A stretch of 64,000 nt of DNA from Motacilla alba alba (GCF_015832195.1 NC_052017.1:69689801-69753800), one strand, 5' to 3'; shown: positions 1 through 10,761, counted from the first letter of the stretch. Translations and numbers: made by a program. Notes: generated from the sequence alone by a model not told the origin.

Positions 1-412
1 GAAACAAAACTCTGTGTATTCATTTCTAAACTGAGACTTCAAGATGGCCCTTTTTTCTTCCTGCTCAGCTAGAGAACTGGGACTGATTCTAAGACACGAG
101 TGTAAATCTATCCTAACTCCACCAATACCTGTTCACTGATGTTTTAATAGCTTATAAACACATTTTGTATAATTGAAAAAAATTGTGTAGGCACAATTAA
201 ACCAGAATTAGACCAGAATTGCTTCTGCAGTACAGTTCAGCACTGGCCAAAATATATCAACACTGTTTTAGCCAGAAATTCCAAAAGACCGCCATATAGG
301 CTGCTATGAACACAGTCAGCTCCATCCCAGTCACACTCAGTGCACCCCAGTGCAGACATGAGACATCTGTATTAATGTATTCTGAAATTAATACTGTACT
401 TTAGAGGGGCTT

Positions 413-517
413 TCATCCATTATGGAATTCTGGATTGAGAAATACTTTCCCTTCAGCAGTCGTGTCTGTATTGTCCAGTAGGATTGTTTCCCACTCATCA
501 GGCAGAGGGTCATAGAA
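413..517 (-). other. Unidentified terminal-exon-like fragment (34 codons)
   Basis: On the minus strand a good splice acceptor (pyrimidine tract, then TTCCAG) is followed immediately by 34 open codons and TGA at 413-415. The peptide starts FYDPLPDEWE and ends VFLNPEFHNG. It is acidic, with one Trp, and does not match the C-terminus of clade-B serpins, which end in F-G-x-x-C/S-S-P. A diverged, stop-containing copy of the same sequence lies at about 2625-2728. I do not recognise the family. It could be the last exon of a gene whose other exons are outside recognition, or part of an uncharacterised repeat. The acceptor plus the short in-frame ORF are what is seen; coding status is inference. Confidence 0.3.
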
Positions 518-1586
518 CTGGAAGGGTGAGAAATTATAGACTGACAACAATCTTCCTCCAAGGCCAGACACCTCGTAGTCTCCAAGGAGCACAGTTTTTC
601 AGGCACATGGCAAACACCAGAGCACTGGAGAAGAATTTTCTTAGAAAGCTTCATGGTGATACCAAATATGCATTCATTATTATTTTCAGAATGACAGGTC
701 AGAGAAATGAAGGTGAAAGACATTCAAGTTCTTGGTGGTGGTAAATTACACCTACTGTGCTTGTAGCTCATGGATGAAATACAACAGGCAAGAGACAAGA
801 TGTGGTAGAGGTTCAAAAGCATGGAGTGCCTAAGGCAACCTTCAAATCAAGGTTCAAAAAGCCATACCAAGTAAATGCTTTGAATATTTTTACTGCTGCC
901 ACACTTTACTGCTTCCAAAGGGAGGGCTTGGAGAGAGTGTCTGAGGAGAAGAGTGTGGGACAAATCTCTAGATATCTCCATGCCCAACATCTGCATGGAG
1001 ACTTGCTCAGGACATGAACATGACCTGTGGGTTTCACTGCCTTCATGGTGGCCAAGAGCCTTCCCTCATGGTGGTGTTTAGGCACTGGAGATGGAATTTT
1101 TGGAGACATGTGGTAGGAAAGTGGGGGATTCAGCACTGAGCTGTCTGTGGCTTTGGACCTGGTGGCTGGGGACAGAGGCCTGTGACACCTCCTGGAGTGT
1201 GGCCCCACCGTCAGCCTTCTCATGTGGCTGAGGAGGGAAGGCATCATGCTGGACTTCTGATTTACACAGCACATCATCCAACTCTTTAGACAACCCCACT
1301 GCAATGGGAGATTTCATGGCTAAGAGTGAAATAAGAATTAAATAAGAATTAAATAAGCTCCGTTAAGTGTCTTCACTGGTTTGAGAAGAGCTCTAAACAG
1401 GAAAGGCCCATTATCATTTTTCCAGTTGTCTTGCTGAAGCAATATGGTTTTTTTTCTTGACTTCAAGAACATAGATATCTGGAAATGTCAGTGGAACTTG
1501 ATAGCAACATGTTATTTAGGCCTTACTCCTTTCTACCACAGTATTGTGCTCTCTCTGTGCAGAAAGAAGCAGAACCTGCTCTACCG

Positions 1587-1803
1587 TTAGGGAGAACAAC
1601 ATCAGCCAAAGTAGAGACCGTTCTTGCTCGGATTGTGTTTGATCAACAAGAGGAACAGGTGGTCAGCTCTGAATTCATAAGGAATTATGGAGGAAAAACA
1701 TTCTTTTGGTCACCCCTATAGCAGCAGCTGCCTCACTTCCTTCTTCATTAACTTCCCAAAGAAAACTCTTCCCCTATCTGCTCCAGCTAGCTCCACAGTC
1801 ACT
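1587..1803 (-). pseudogene. Relic of a clade-B serpin terminal exon
   Basis: The minus strand carries a serpin hinge, EVNEEGSEAAAA (about 1721-1763), followed after a reactive-loop-length stretch by the strand 4B/5B signature EFRADH...IKHNPSKNG and then FG-stop-CCSP-stop. It is broken. A one-base frameshift near 1677-1680 separates the loop from EFRADH. A TGA (1602-1604) replaces the usual Arg codon of FGR, which fits CGA-to-TGA decay. The segment between the D-L-S-G-like region and the hinge is shortened. TAA at 1587-1589 sits exactly where a serpin ends. No upstream exons were recognised between 1.8 and 5.2 kb. It probably derives from a tandem serpin paralogue downstream of SERPINB12. Confidence 0.85.
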
Positions 1804-2624
1804 TTAATCTCCTCCATTTTTTTTTTTTCTAAAAGCTCTATTCTGTGTAAACACTGTCATGCAGTCAACATCCTGGGTTTTTTGCAAGAACTGCTACATG
1901 GCTTAGCAGGACTGACCAAGCTTCAGACACTGTGGTTCACTGAAGTACATCATACTGGATGTGGATTTTTCCCACAACACCACAGAAGTTAGACACTGGT
2001 ATGGGAGCATAGCTGATGTTCTCAGTTCTGGATATTTGCTGCTGTACTCCAGCTATGGGTCTGATTTCCTGTACCCTAGGCCTAGACCACATTTTTCAGC
2101 AGAACAGTGCAGGGAACTTGAGGCATTGATGGTTATGGCTTGAAATGTATGTTGGCCTCCTGAGGCTTTTGTTGAGCTTCACAGTCATTGTCAGTCTGCA
2201 CCTCTGGAAGGTTTGCACCGAGCAAACCAACAAGCAAATAAGGCAGCCAGGTGGAGTTGTTCCTGTCTGGGGTACAAGAGATACACCAAAGGCCCCTGGG
2301 CGTGACTTCCAGGATCCTTCATATTCATCACCATTCATGAGCAAGGAAATGGCTCCACGCTGCAAAATCACTCATCCTTCAACCCTGGAGGCTGCTCTGC
2401 ATCACAAGCAGCAGTCAGTTTTTCCACAGTGTTTCCTCCTGGTGTCTGGAGGGTGGCTGTGGGCTGAGCAATGCCTATATTTTAGTCCAACAGGCACTGT
2501 GCTCAGCATTGCTCTGGGCAGAATATCGCATTTCTCACAGAGGACCAGCAGCTGAACCCATTGAGCAAAATGCAGCTGAGTCCCCACTAGATAACATGCA
2601 GTGATTGCATGAAAATATCACTGA

Positions 2625-2728
2625 GGGGACTTTTCTTGTTATGAAACTCTGGTTTGAGAAAACCTTTCCCCACAGTGGTCATCCCACTAAAATTTAGTAT
2701 GATTCCTCACTGGGCAAGCTGAGGGCTG
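2625..2728 (-). repeat. Degenerate second copy of the 413-517 fragment
   Basis: Read on the minus strand this aligns with 413-517 and slightly past its stop, with shared blocks such as GGGAAAGGTTTTCTC versus GGGAAAGTATTTCTC and CCAGAGTTTCATAA versus CCAGAATTCCATAA. The reading frame is broken by stops and indels. The intervening 2.1 kb includes the serpin relic, so the pair may record a local segmental duplication or two insertions of one unknown repeat. Confidence 0.55.
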
Positions 2729-3707
2729 TGGAAAAGGCAGGACTGGTCATTGGTGGCCCACTTTAGGGAGAGCTTTGTGCTGACAGATTGCAGGGGAGAG
2801 AATTGAGAGGCAGCAGAGTGAGCTGTAGTGGGGGTCTCTTGGAAAAGGAGCTGTCAGGGTGTGAGTGGAGGCAGAGCAGCAGCTGGTCCTGTGAGGTTGC
2901 AGGCTGCAATTAGGTCTGTGCCAGAAGCTACCTGCCTCATGAGGCATTGCACAAGAAAATAAGGCATCCATCAGGATTGGCGAGAGAGGTCCTTTGGGGG
3001 TGCTTTTCCAGAGTGTTTAAAACTGTCAGTAAGTGTGTGGAAAAGCTGGACTCTGTTTCCAAACTGTAGCACTCAAGTGAGGCAGGATTGCAAAATAATC
3101 TTGGAGATGTGTAGGTGGCAGTGTTCTTACACAAAAGCTGTGACTTGCCATCCCATAACTAAGAATATCTAATTTCATGCCCGAGGATTCGGATGAAAAA
3201 GCTGCACAGCAGCACTCTCTGAAGAGCTGAGAGGAAGCTCACAGCTGACCTACTTCATTCACTATGTTCTTTTCTAAGCAAATATTTAAAAAGTGAAGAA
3301 AAATTCATGCTATCAGAAAAATATAGACAAAAATTCTTCCATAGCATTCTAGTTAGGATAGACACCTACATACAGACAATTTTTTCCTGTTACTGGACTA
3401 AAACAGGAATGGCACCAGACCCTGGAAACCAGAACTCATGTATAATGCAGTTATTGAACTGCAAAATTATCAGTTCTGGAATTCTCTTCTTGTGCCTTTA
3501 AGCTGCACTACTTCATGTAAGGACTTCAAAACGAAGGTGGGCAGTTTTGCCCTGCAGCCTATGCTAAAGCCTAGAGCCTGAGAGCACTTGGTGCATTCTC
3601 TTGAGAGCTGCAGGCTTGAATTCCAGCAAGGTTATGGGATACAGGCTCTTCACCTCCTGAGCCACATGAATTTCTCCACTACACAAGTTAGGTACTATTT
3701 TGAATTT

Positions 3708-3860
3708 AAAAAAACCAAACCAAACAAACAAAAAAAACCACAATAAAAAAAAACAAAACAAAAAGCCCAAACAAACAAAAAAGAAACAAAAACCCAAGCA
3801 AACAAAAACAAAAAAATAAAACAAAAAAAACCCACCCAAAAATAAAAACAGAAAAAAAAA
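3708..3860. repeat. A-rich (CAAA/CAAAA) low-complexity tract
   Basis: About 150 bases made of A runs interrupted by single or double C, with few G or T. It looks like a decayed poly-A/CAAA simple repeat. The antisense open frame of Phe/Leu/Cys codons here is a by-product of composition, not a gene. Confidence 0.9.
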
Positions 3861-4789
3861 GGAGTCATTTTAATGGCATTTTTCAGGAGCCCTATTTGAA
3901 CAGCTTTCCCAAGGTCTGCTTTGACCTAGATGTTCTCCAGGAACTTACACCTCATCTTACTTTGCTCCTGAATTTCAACATGGGCAAAGCATCTAATTGC
4001 TCACATCAAGATAGTTCAGAGCAAGCAAAGGAAAATGCTAGCTGCTAGAAAATTTACAAAAAGAGAAAACAAAATGCCTACAAATTTTGGATGAGGGAAT
4101 TTTTCTTTCAGATGACTTTTTGAATGTACAAGTTTAAAGCCAGCCTATGTTCTGTTTAATTAAATAATTTTTAATGTGTCTTCTCCTTTCTGAAGCCATA
4201 TTTAATTCTGTGCATTAAATGTGTTATTCACTCATTCTCCATTATATATAAATTTAAAAAGCACATTACAAATGTTAATCTGTAAAACCTCATCCCTCTG
4301 AGGAAAACATCACTTATGTTAAACCAGTAAATTATCAGTAATGTTTCCCTATCAGCTGGAAAGAAGTTTAATTTTTTTCCCACAAACATTCCCAGGTAAT
4401 ATTTAACTGTGATTTCCATGATTTATACTTCACTTTAAAAAAACCCTTCCTCATTCTTCAAAGTATGGAGAGAGCTCTGTCACTCAGATTTGCATCTCAG
4501 AACTTCCAAATTCACCACTCAGCAACATGGGAAAAGTAAAACACATTTCTTGGAAATTCATTGCTACAGTGTTCCATATTGGTAACTTCAGTGGGATGCT
4601 TTGGACCATTTTTTTCCTATTCTTTGAAACCTTGAGATAAATAGCTTGATTAATCCCCAGATAAAAGATAGCTTTCTATACTATGCAAATAATTAACCAT
4701 TTTTACAAATACAGGGGTTTTGTATCCTGTTCCTGCAGACACCATGCATACAAAATTCTCTTTGGAGTTGTTTGAGAACTTAACACAGA

Positions 4790-4965
4790 CTTAGGAGAGG
4801 TTGTCCGGACAGGTGGTGGAGTCTCCATCTTTGGAGATATTCAAAAGGAATCTGAACTTGCTTTTGGGCAGCCAGCTGTAGATGGCCCTGCTCGTGCAGG
4901 GGAGGGAGATGGACCATATGACCTCCAGAGGTCCCTTCCCACTTCAACCCTATTGTCACCATGAG
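4790..4965 (+). mobile_element. CR1 LINE 3' end fragment
   Basis: The sequence follows the avian CR1 3' consensus in order: gaggttgtccggacaggtgg, tggagtctccatctttggag, ggcagccagctgtagatggc, and the terminal acctccagaggtcccttccc block. It is 5'-truncated and only the 3' tail remains, as is usual for CR1. It lies about 270 bp past the SERPINB12 stop, on the opposite strand. Confidence 0.9.
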
Positions 4966-5234
4966 CCCATGTGCACATCAAGGAAACAAAGTGTTCTTTA
5001 CATCCAGTGAGCTTAAGGTAAAATTTACTCATATTATGGATTCAGATCAATATTTACAATTCAAGGAGCCTAGTGTCACACCATTTGATTCATAGGTTCT
5101 AAACAAAACTGGCTGCAGTGATTATTTTGAAGAACAAACTAGCCATCAAAAGATTAAGAAAGCATTTGGGAGAAAAACACAATTTCCGCTTTTCATCCAG
5201 GTGCTCCTCACAGTATTAGAAAATGGTCCTGATT

Positions 5235-5639
5235 TTAAGGTGAACAGAGTTTGCCAAAGAAAACAATAGTATTGGTAGGATTGTGTCTAATAAAGAATAG
5301 GAAAGGGTGATTAGCCATGAACACCTCTGTGAGAGGCAGAGACCTCCTCACAATGGAAGCTCCTGTGCCAGCTGCCGCCACAGTGCCTTCCTCATTGACT
5401 TCCACATACGCCTTGTGGACAACGTTTGACAGCACCAGAGATTTTGCAAATGTCATTGCAGAAAGGTCAACTTTTGATTCAGTGAAGATGTCGGTCATCC
5501 CCATCTCTTGTAAAACCTCGTTGAGGTTAAAGGTGCCTTCCAGCTTGAATCGGGGCAGGTAAACCTCCACCGTTGTCTCAAACATGTTCTCTGAGGAGGC
5601 CCACAGCATTATATTTTCATAGGTGATTGCGCTTTCAAT
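5235..5639 (-). other. SERPINB12: SERPINB12 terminal exon with reactive centre loop
   Basis: The acceptor CATCTTACAG precedes codons IESAITYENIM, then strand s1C/s2C, LPRFKLEG, MGMTDIFTESKVDLS, SNVVHKAYVEVNEEG, the loop and the C-terminus. P1 Arg is encoded at 5343-5345. P2 is also Arg, so the bond sits in V-R-R-S-L, whereas human SERPINB12 has S-E-R-S-L (from memory). This predicts trypsin-like or basic-dipeptide-cleaving targets; the actual protease is unknown. Confidence 0.85.
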
Positions 5640-8600
5640 CTGTAAGATGAAGGGGAGAAGGAGACTAAAATAGGTGGGAAGCTTTGAAAAATTGAGATCT
5701 TTACCCAGTGTTTATTCAGACAACTGGCTTCCAGCCCTAGTCCGTGACATGTACTGCCTTACCTGCTCCAGCCCACTGACAGATCCATCAGCCACATCCC
5801 CTGGCAGCAGGATGATCATGCTCAGTGACTCCTGAGCATAAGGGAGTTCAAGGATCTGAGCACCCACCTCCTCAATGTAGCCCAGTTTAAATTTGCCTTT
5901 CTGATACATCATCTGCACAGGTTTCTTTCTGTTCTATTGAAAAGAAAATTACACAGTTAGGCAATACAACAACACCAACACCTCTACCCAACAAGGGAGG
6001 CAAGTTAAGTTCCCAACACACCCACAGCTTACACACAGGGCAGCTCAGCCCTGGACGTTGTTATGCTTGCTGCAACGCTCACAGTATCTAAGGTCAATAG
6101 TGTTAAGATTTACAGAAGGCAGATGTACCTGATTCAGTTTAAAATCCCTCTGAACTGTTTTTTCTTCCTCAAACTTGTGTTCCCAGGATGCTTTAAAGTA
6201 GATTACATTCACAAGCACCAGCAATGCATGTCCATCAATCACACCAGGTGCAAAGAGTTCCTTGATTTTACCTAAAGGGAATTTTGAAACACAGAAGTAT
6301 TTGTTAGCTGTCATTAAAACTCTGGACTGAGACTCTGTTATTGGTCTATGAACTTAGATTTGGAAAAACTTAGAAACATAGTTCTCAGTTTATTCAAAGG
6401 ACAAAAACAATATAGGTAAACAAATGGTAGATTCCTCTGCCCTGTAACCAGCCAGGGAGAATGGGGATAACCAAATTATCCCCTGGTGTTCTGAATCTGC
6501 ATTTATGGCTGTTTGCAGGAGCAGTTTGTCTGGTCAAGGCTTGTAGTTTTTACTGCAATTATCAGGCCAGGTATAAGGGTGGGAATAAAAAATATTTTAC
6601 AGCAAACATATCTTTAAGTCATAAATAATTTAGCTCGCGACTTACTCTAATATTTCAAGAGCAGATGGGAAGAAAAACTACCCTTAAACAGCCTAAGAGT
6701 GAACACACAGAAATGTGAACAAGTCTTTGCTTTTCCTACCCTGGAATTTCATTTGTTGAACCTATGTAGGAAGGCAGGAATACAATGGCTATAGTTTTGC
6801 TTTATTTTACCTTGTGTCTCACTTTCAACCCAAGCATTAATTTTTCTTCTGGCAGCTTCAACAGCACCATGAAAGTCCACTGTTTGCAGCATTGCTCCAT
6901 ACAGTTCTTTGCTACACATTAAAAATTGCTGCAAATCAAAATAAAGATTGTGAATTGGTCAAATCTATTAAGCACTTACTGCCTTTTGAAAGAAATCAAT
7001 CTCTTGATAGTATTTTAGAAATAGTGAGGGACCTGTTGAATCTGTAAGGTAAAATTTCATTGTGGAAATATTAATTATCTGAAGTTTATTCAGAGGATCT
7101 TTGAAAAAGAGATTCTAATGCATAGGTCAAAAATGTAAATAAGTAAAAAGAAAACCAAAAGAATGAGTCTTGTCATGGAGGACTGCATAACTGAGGTTCG
7201 GATAAAAAAATCAAAGAAACAAAAAATTCAAGATGAGTTGTTTGATGCTTAAGTATCGAAATAATTGACAGAAAAGCGAAGATGTGACTAACAAGTTAGC
7301 CATGCCAAGTAGTCTCAAGACCACTCAGTCATTCAGTAGGAAAGGAGCAAGAAGTTCAGCAGAGCAGTCCTGTGCATGAACCTGTACAACCTTCCTGAAG
7401 ATAAACCCTCTCCAAGCTTACTGCTGCCTCAGCTGTCTCACTTGCAAAACCTGAAGTAGGTAGTTTACAGACAGCTTGAATAGGATATTTTTGGCTGTAG
7501 GTTCTCCTCTGGCTGAGTGCACACATATGAATAATGTGCCAAAAATGAACATTATAATGTGCCTGCTTTATTTTTGCTCTATAGCCTTTCATATCCACAG
7601 GGTTGTTTGTTCCTGTTTGAGTTTTTTTGCTTTTTTAATGAAAGCATGGAAAGTTGACAGCCTCAAGAGCTATAGCTCCATGTAGCACATCACGTGCTCC
7701 AAAACACACACAAGAGGGACAACAGTGAGGCTCACAGTTACAGGGAAGCTTGAGGTCATGGCCACAGCAGTTAGCAGGTGACTTACCTGCTGGAGCTCAA
7801 ATCCTTGTTGTATAAAGAGATTGTTGGCCAAGGTTAAAACGTATTTTTCACCAAGGTTTTGTAGTTGCAAAAGCAGCTCCTGGAACACTTTGTGGTTAAG
7901 GTCTCCCTCCTTGTTACACTGGGAATAGCACAAGCACAATAATTTAAATTATTCCTCTGTACAGCTTTGGTTGCTAATTTGCATCTTAATTAGATAACAT
8001 TATATGGCTAGTTCCCGCTGTACTGAATTTAAATCCAACTTGTCCAAGCTTTGTAGCCGGATCCTCCTTCAGATGAGATCACTGAAGACTTTGGTATTGA
8101 CTTACTGGCCCTTAATAAAATAAAACCTTGTATCAGTAATTTCCTAGAGGATTAGGCAGACTCTGAGCATGTGATCTTGACTCCCTCCAGTGGCAAACCC
8201 GAGAGTTTTACCCGCACTAACCTACCACGCAGTGAAGGCAGGGCTCTCCACCCAAGGACACACCTTAGAGAAAGAAGGCTGACTCCCCAGGCTTCCTTCT
8301 GGCCCCATTTCTGGGGCTGCACTCTCGTGATCAGATCCAAGACTCATTCTTCCTGCAGCTTTCCTGACATGGAGCACCTGCAGGTGAAGATGTCAAGTTA
8401 TGTCAATTGTAACTGGGAAAAACCACATTCCTTGTTTAAAAGCTTTGCTGTCCCCTATTGGATAAGTAGTGTTGATTCATGAAAGATGTTTTAGCAGCTT
8501 CACTTATCAGCTGAAATGACAGACTTGAACTTGTTCATACATTCATGTTCAGACTCACTTTTCTATATTAACAAACCAAGAAGAACTTGCACTTAATCCC

Positions 8601-10651
8601 TCAAAATGTTACTCTTCCCTACCTCAAAATGTTTATATTTGATTTGTGTTTTTTATTGCTATATTTGATTTGTGTTTTCATTGCTACTGTTATCTTAAAT
8701 TTCAAAACAAAAAGTTGCCCCAAGTAAAGAGACGAAAATTAATTTTCTTTAAAAACATCAAAACTGGCTTCTTGCAATCATTCTTAACATAAGCATCAGC
8801 TTAAGAAATAGATTAAAACCACAATGCTCTTGCTTCTCTTGTTTCATTCCTTGTTTCTACTATGCAAATACATCACTGAAAAATTTTCAGCAGTTTTTTT
8901 ATTATAATAATAGATAGGTACATAGACTTACTCTCATTTTCTAGAGGATACTGATATTGAGCAATTCCCACTGCTTTCCTAAAATAAGCAGGAGTGCCTG
9001 TCTAAAGTAGTGATGTGGCAGGGTTATAGTAGCCAGGGGGCTGTAGGGGTGGTCTCTGCACAAAGAGAACAGACTCAGAGTGTCTGGGTGGGCACCTGGC
9101 AGCCACAGCAAAGGTGAACCCATCATACCCTGGTGAGAAGCTCTGCCTTAGGATTATTAGTCTTCTACCACTCATGGCAGAGAAGAAGAAAGAAAAAAAG
9201 AAAAGAGAAGAAAAGAAAGCAGAACTTGCACTGCAGGAAGTAAAGGCACAGTGACTGGAGGAGTGGTCTTCTCCATCCCCTCCTTGCCCAGCTGGGTCTC
9301 TGTGGGGTGACACATTTTGATTCTTCAATGTCCTAAGGAACAAGTGAGCTAATGCTTTCAGCCACCCAGGTGCAACCCCTTCAGGGGTCTGCAGCTCTCC
9401 CCACTGCCCACCCAGACTCTCAGTCTCAGGATTCTCGTAGCAACCACAAGAGGAAATGCAGGCCCATAATTCTGAAATAAAGCCTGACGTTCTGCCACAG
9501 GCTTGGGGAAAGCCAGAGCACCCCACTGTGCTGTATTGTGGGGTTTCCAGCCCCCGGATTGGGGTGACCCCAAAAGATGGAAAAGTCTGTCCTCCAACCC
9601 ATGCCTTCAAAGAAAGACTCAATAGTCCTCTGTTGTCTGGTCTCAAGGTAGTTTATTGTTGGTTATCTAAAAGATCTTTTTCCTGAACTGCTGCGGCCCG
9701 TTCAGCAGATCAAAGGCACACTGCCCTCCCAGGGGGCTGGTGCCATCTTTTATATCATACATTACGTACTACATGTTTATACTTTTCCCCAATGCCTACT
9801 ATCTATATTGAATGGTGACTTTCTACTCTAAACCAATCTGTGAGTGCCAACATCACCAAAGACATGGAGGCTAGGAAGGAGAAAGAAAGAGGACAGGGCA
9901 CACTCAAATGCCTCCATCTTAAAACTCTTGACCCCCCATGTACAAAACTTGGACCCCTGCGTACAAGGCTTAAAACCCCCCTGTACGGCACTCAAAAATT
10001 CTTCCTTTCACTTTGAAACTACTTCTACTACAATACCTAAACTTGTGTGTGTGGCTTGTAATTCTTCATACAGAGTTAGTAATTTGCTCCATGGGCTAAG
10101 ATCAAAACCCCACATGTGTCTTTGGCTGCATGCCAGGGTCTCAGAGCCCTCTGCCAGCGGCTCTGGCCATCCAGGACACCCAGAGGGATGTCCTGGGTTC
10201 CCACACTGTATCACCTCCCCTCAGTCACCCCTTGCTCTGTTCTCTTGCAGGGGGTACGATGAGACTCACACCAGCAGAGGCCAGGGATCATAGTGCTCCA
10301 AGCACAGCTGTGAAGGCAGCACCTGTGCCCGCGCTCATGCAGGTTTCCTGTGAGACGCTCACACGTGGGCCATGCTGGGATGCCCAACATTTCCTTTGAG
10401 GGAACAGCAAGCATTGTGGAAGCACCTCATAGCTTCATGGTTCATTCATACTCACCTCAAGCACATGGTTCATTCATACTCACTTTTTCTATCTGAGCAG
10501 CAGTGTTGTTTTTTGCACCAAGATGGATGAGGGCCAGGGCAACAGAGATGCTCATAGGAGAGAAGACAATATTTGTGCCCTCTGCACTTCTGTTGAGCTT
10601 TTTGTAGAGATCAAGGCAAAACTCAGTAACTGGTCTAGAAATGGAGTCCAT
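5235..10651 (-). CDS. SERPINB12: SERPINB12-like clade-B serpin, complete coding region, 416 aa
   Basis: Seven coding exons, all with GT-AG sites and matching phases: 10651-10484, 8377-8264, 7918-7787, 6928-6811, 6271-6129 (the family's classic 143-nt exon), 5933-5763 and 5639-5235 (TAA). The start is MDSISRPVTEFC, with no secretory signal as expected for ov-serpins. The chain contains the breach and shutter elements (NIVFSPMSIS, LVLVNVIYFKASWE), PVQMMYQKG, and ends FFGKLCSP. The reactive loop has an inhibitory hinge (E365-E-G-T-V-A-A-A) and R381-S382 at P1-P1', exactly 15 residues after the hinge Gly. The family inhibits serine proteases intracellularly by loop insertion; human SERPINB12 is trypsin-like directed and also has Arg-Ser. 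Position next to SERPINB5 and the long CD loop support B12 over other paralogues. No lesions were seen. The non-coding first exon was not located. Introns hold a solo LTR and an older LTR relic. Confidence 0.93.
8264..8377 (-). other. SERPINB12: SERPINB12 CD-loop exon (38 codons)
   Basis: The acceptor (CACCTGCAG) and donor (AAG/GTGTGT) bound a 114-nt, phase 0-0 exon beginning VLHVRKAAGR and ending SQPSFSK. It encodes residues 57-94, the end of helix C and an extended Ser/Gly/Pro/Glu-rich C-D interhelical loop. Ovalbumin-type serpins carry a separate exon at this point and human SERPINB12 has a long CD loop; SERPINB5 in this window has none. Because it is symmetrical (phase 0 on both sides), skipping or inclusion keeps the frame. 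No lysine-rich nuclear signal is evident in the loop. Confidence 0.85.
9014..9130 (+). mobile_element. Possible ERVL-type LTR relic
   Basis: The start TGTGGCAGGGTTATAGTAGC followed by CAGGGGGCTGTAGGGGTGG resembles the 5' end of bird ERVL LTRs as I remember them. Similarity fades beyond about 100 bp. A purine-rich A/G tract (9180-9220) and otherwise anonymous sequence follow up to the younger solo LTR at 9537. No target duplication was found, so the extent is uncertain. Confidence 0.35.
9531..9536. repeat. Left target-site duplication of the solo LTR (ctgtat)
   Basis: Six bases identical to 10206-10211, directly abutting the TG/CA termini of the LTR. Confidence 0.85.
9537..10205 (-). mobile_element. 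Solo endogenous retrovirus LTR (669 bp)
   Basis: On the minus strand the element begins TGTGGGAACCCAGG and ends GGAAACCCCACA, giving TG...CA termini with TGTGGG/CCCACA inverted ends. A TATA box (TATAAA, + strand 9748-9753) precedes a polyadenylation signal (AATAAA, + strand 9652-9657) by about 95 bp, the expected U3-R order. It is flanked by identical ctgtat hexamers at 9531-9536 and 10206-10211. No gag, pol or env sequence adjoins it, so it is a solo LTR left by recombination between two LTRs. A 6-bp duplication is typical of class II (ERVK-like) elements. It lies in the SERPINB12 intron between coding exons 1 and 2, in the same orientation as the gene, so its promoter or poly-A signal could act on that transcript. 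Confidence 0.88.
10206..10211. repeat. Right target-site duplication of the solo LTR (ctgtat)
   Basis: Partner of 9531-9536. The perfect match implies a relatively undecayed insertion. Confidence 0.85.
10436..10483 (-). repeat. 28-bp tandem duplication carrying a second splice donor
   Basis: The 20-mer catggttcattcatactcac occurs at 10436-10455 and 10464-10483. On the gene strand each copy begins GTGAGTATGAATGA, a strong 5' splice site. The upstream copy (10483) gives the in-phase SERPINB12 coding exon. The downstream copy (10455) would add 28 nt and run into TGA after eight extra sense codons. Confidence 0.9.
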
Positions 10652-10761
10652 CAGGAAGCTGCTGCTGAGTGGGAGCACAAAAGAATTAAGAAATTTAGTG
10701 CCGCTGGCCTAGCTAGACCACACTGTAAAGCATCTGTCTGCCCTGAGATTGTCCCATAGCT

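Noticed and set aside
906..1317. Overlapping minus-strand open frames of 79 and 132 aa
   Set aside because: No recognisable domain, and the frames are not linked by splice sites to the 413-517 fragment in any way I could confirm.
2145..2555. 136-aa plus-strand open frame near the serpin relic
   Set aside because: No homology recognised, no splice or start support; likely chance.
3564..3839. Phe/Leu/Cys-rich open frame resembling membrane segments
   Set aside because: Antisense reading of an A-rich low-complexity tract.
9002..9646. 214-aa antisense open frame
   Set aside because: It runs across the LTR relic, a purine tract and the edge of the solo LTR, with no splice support or family match.
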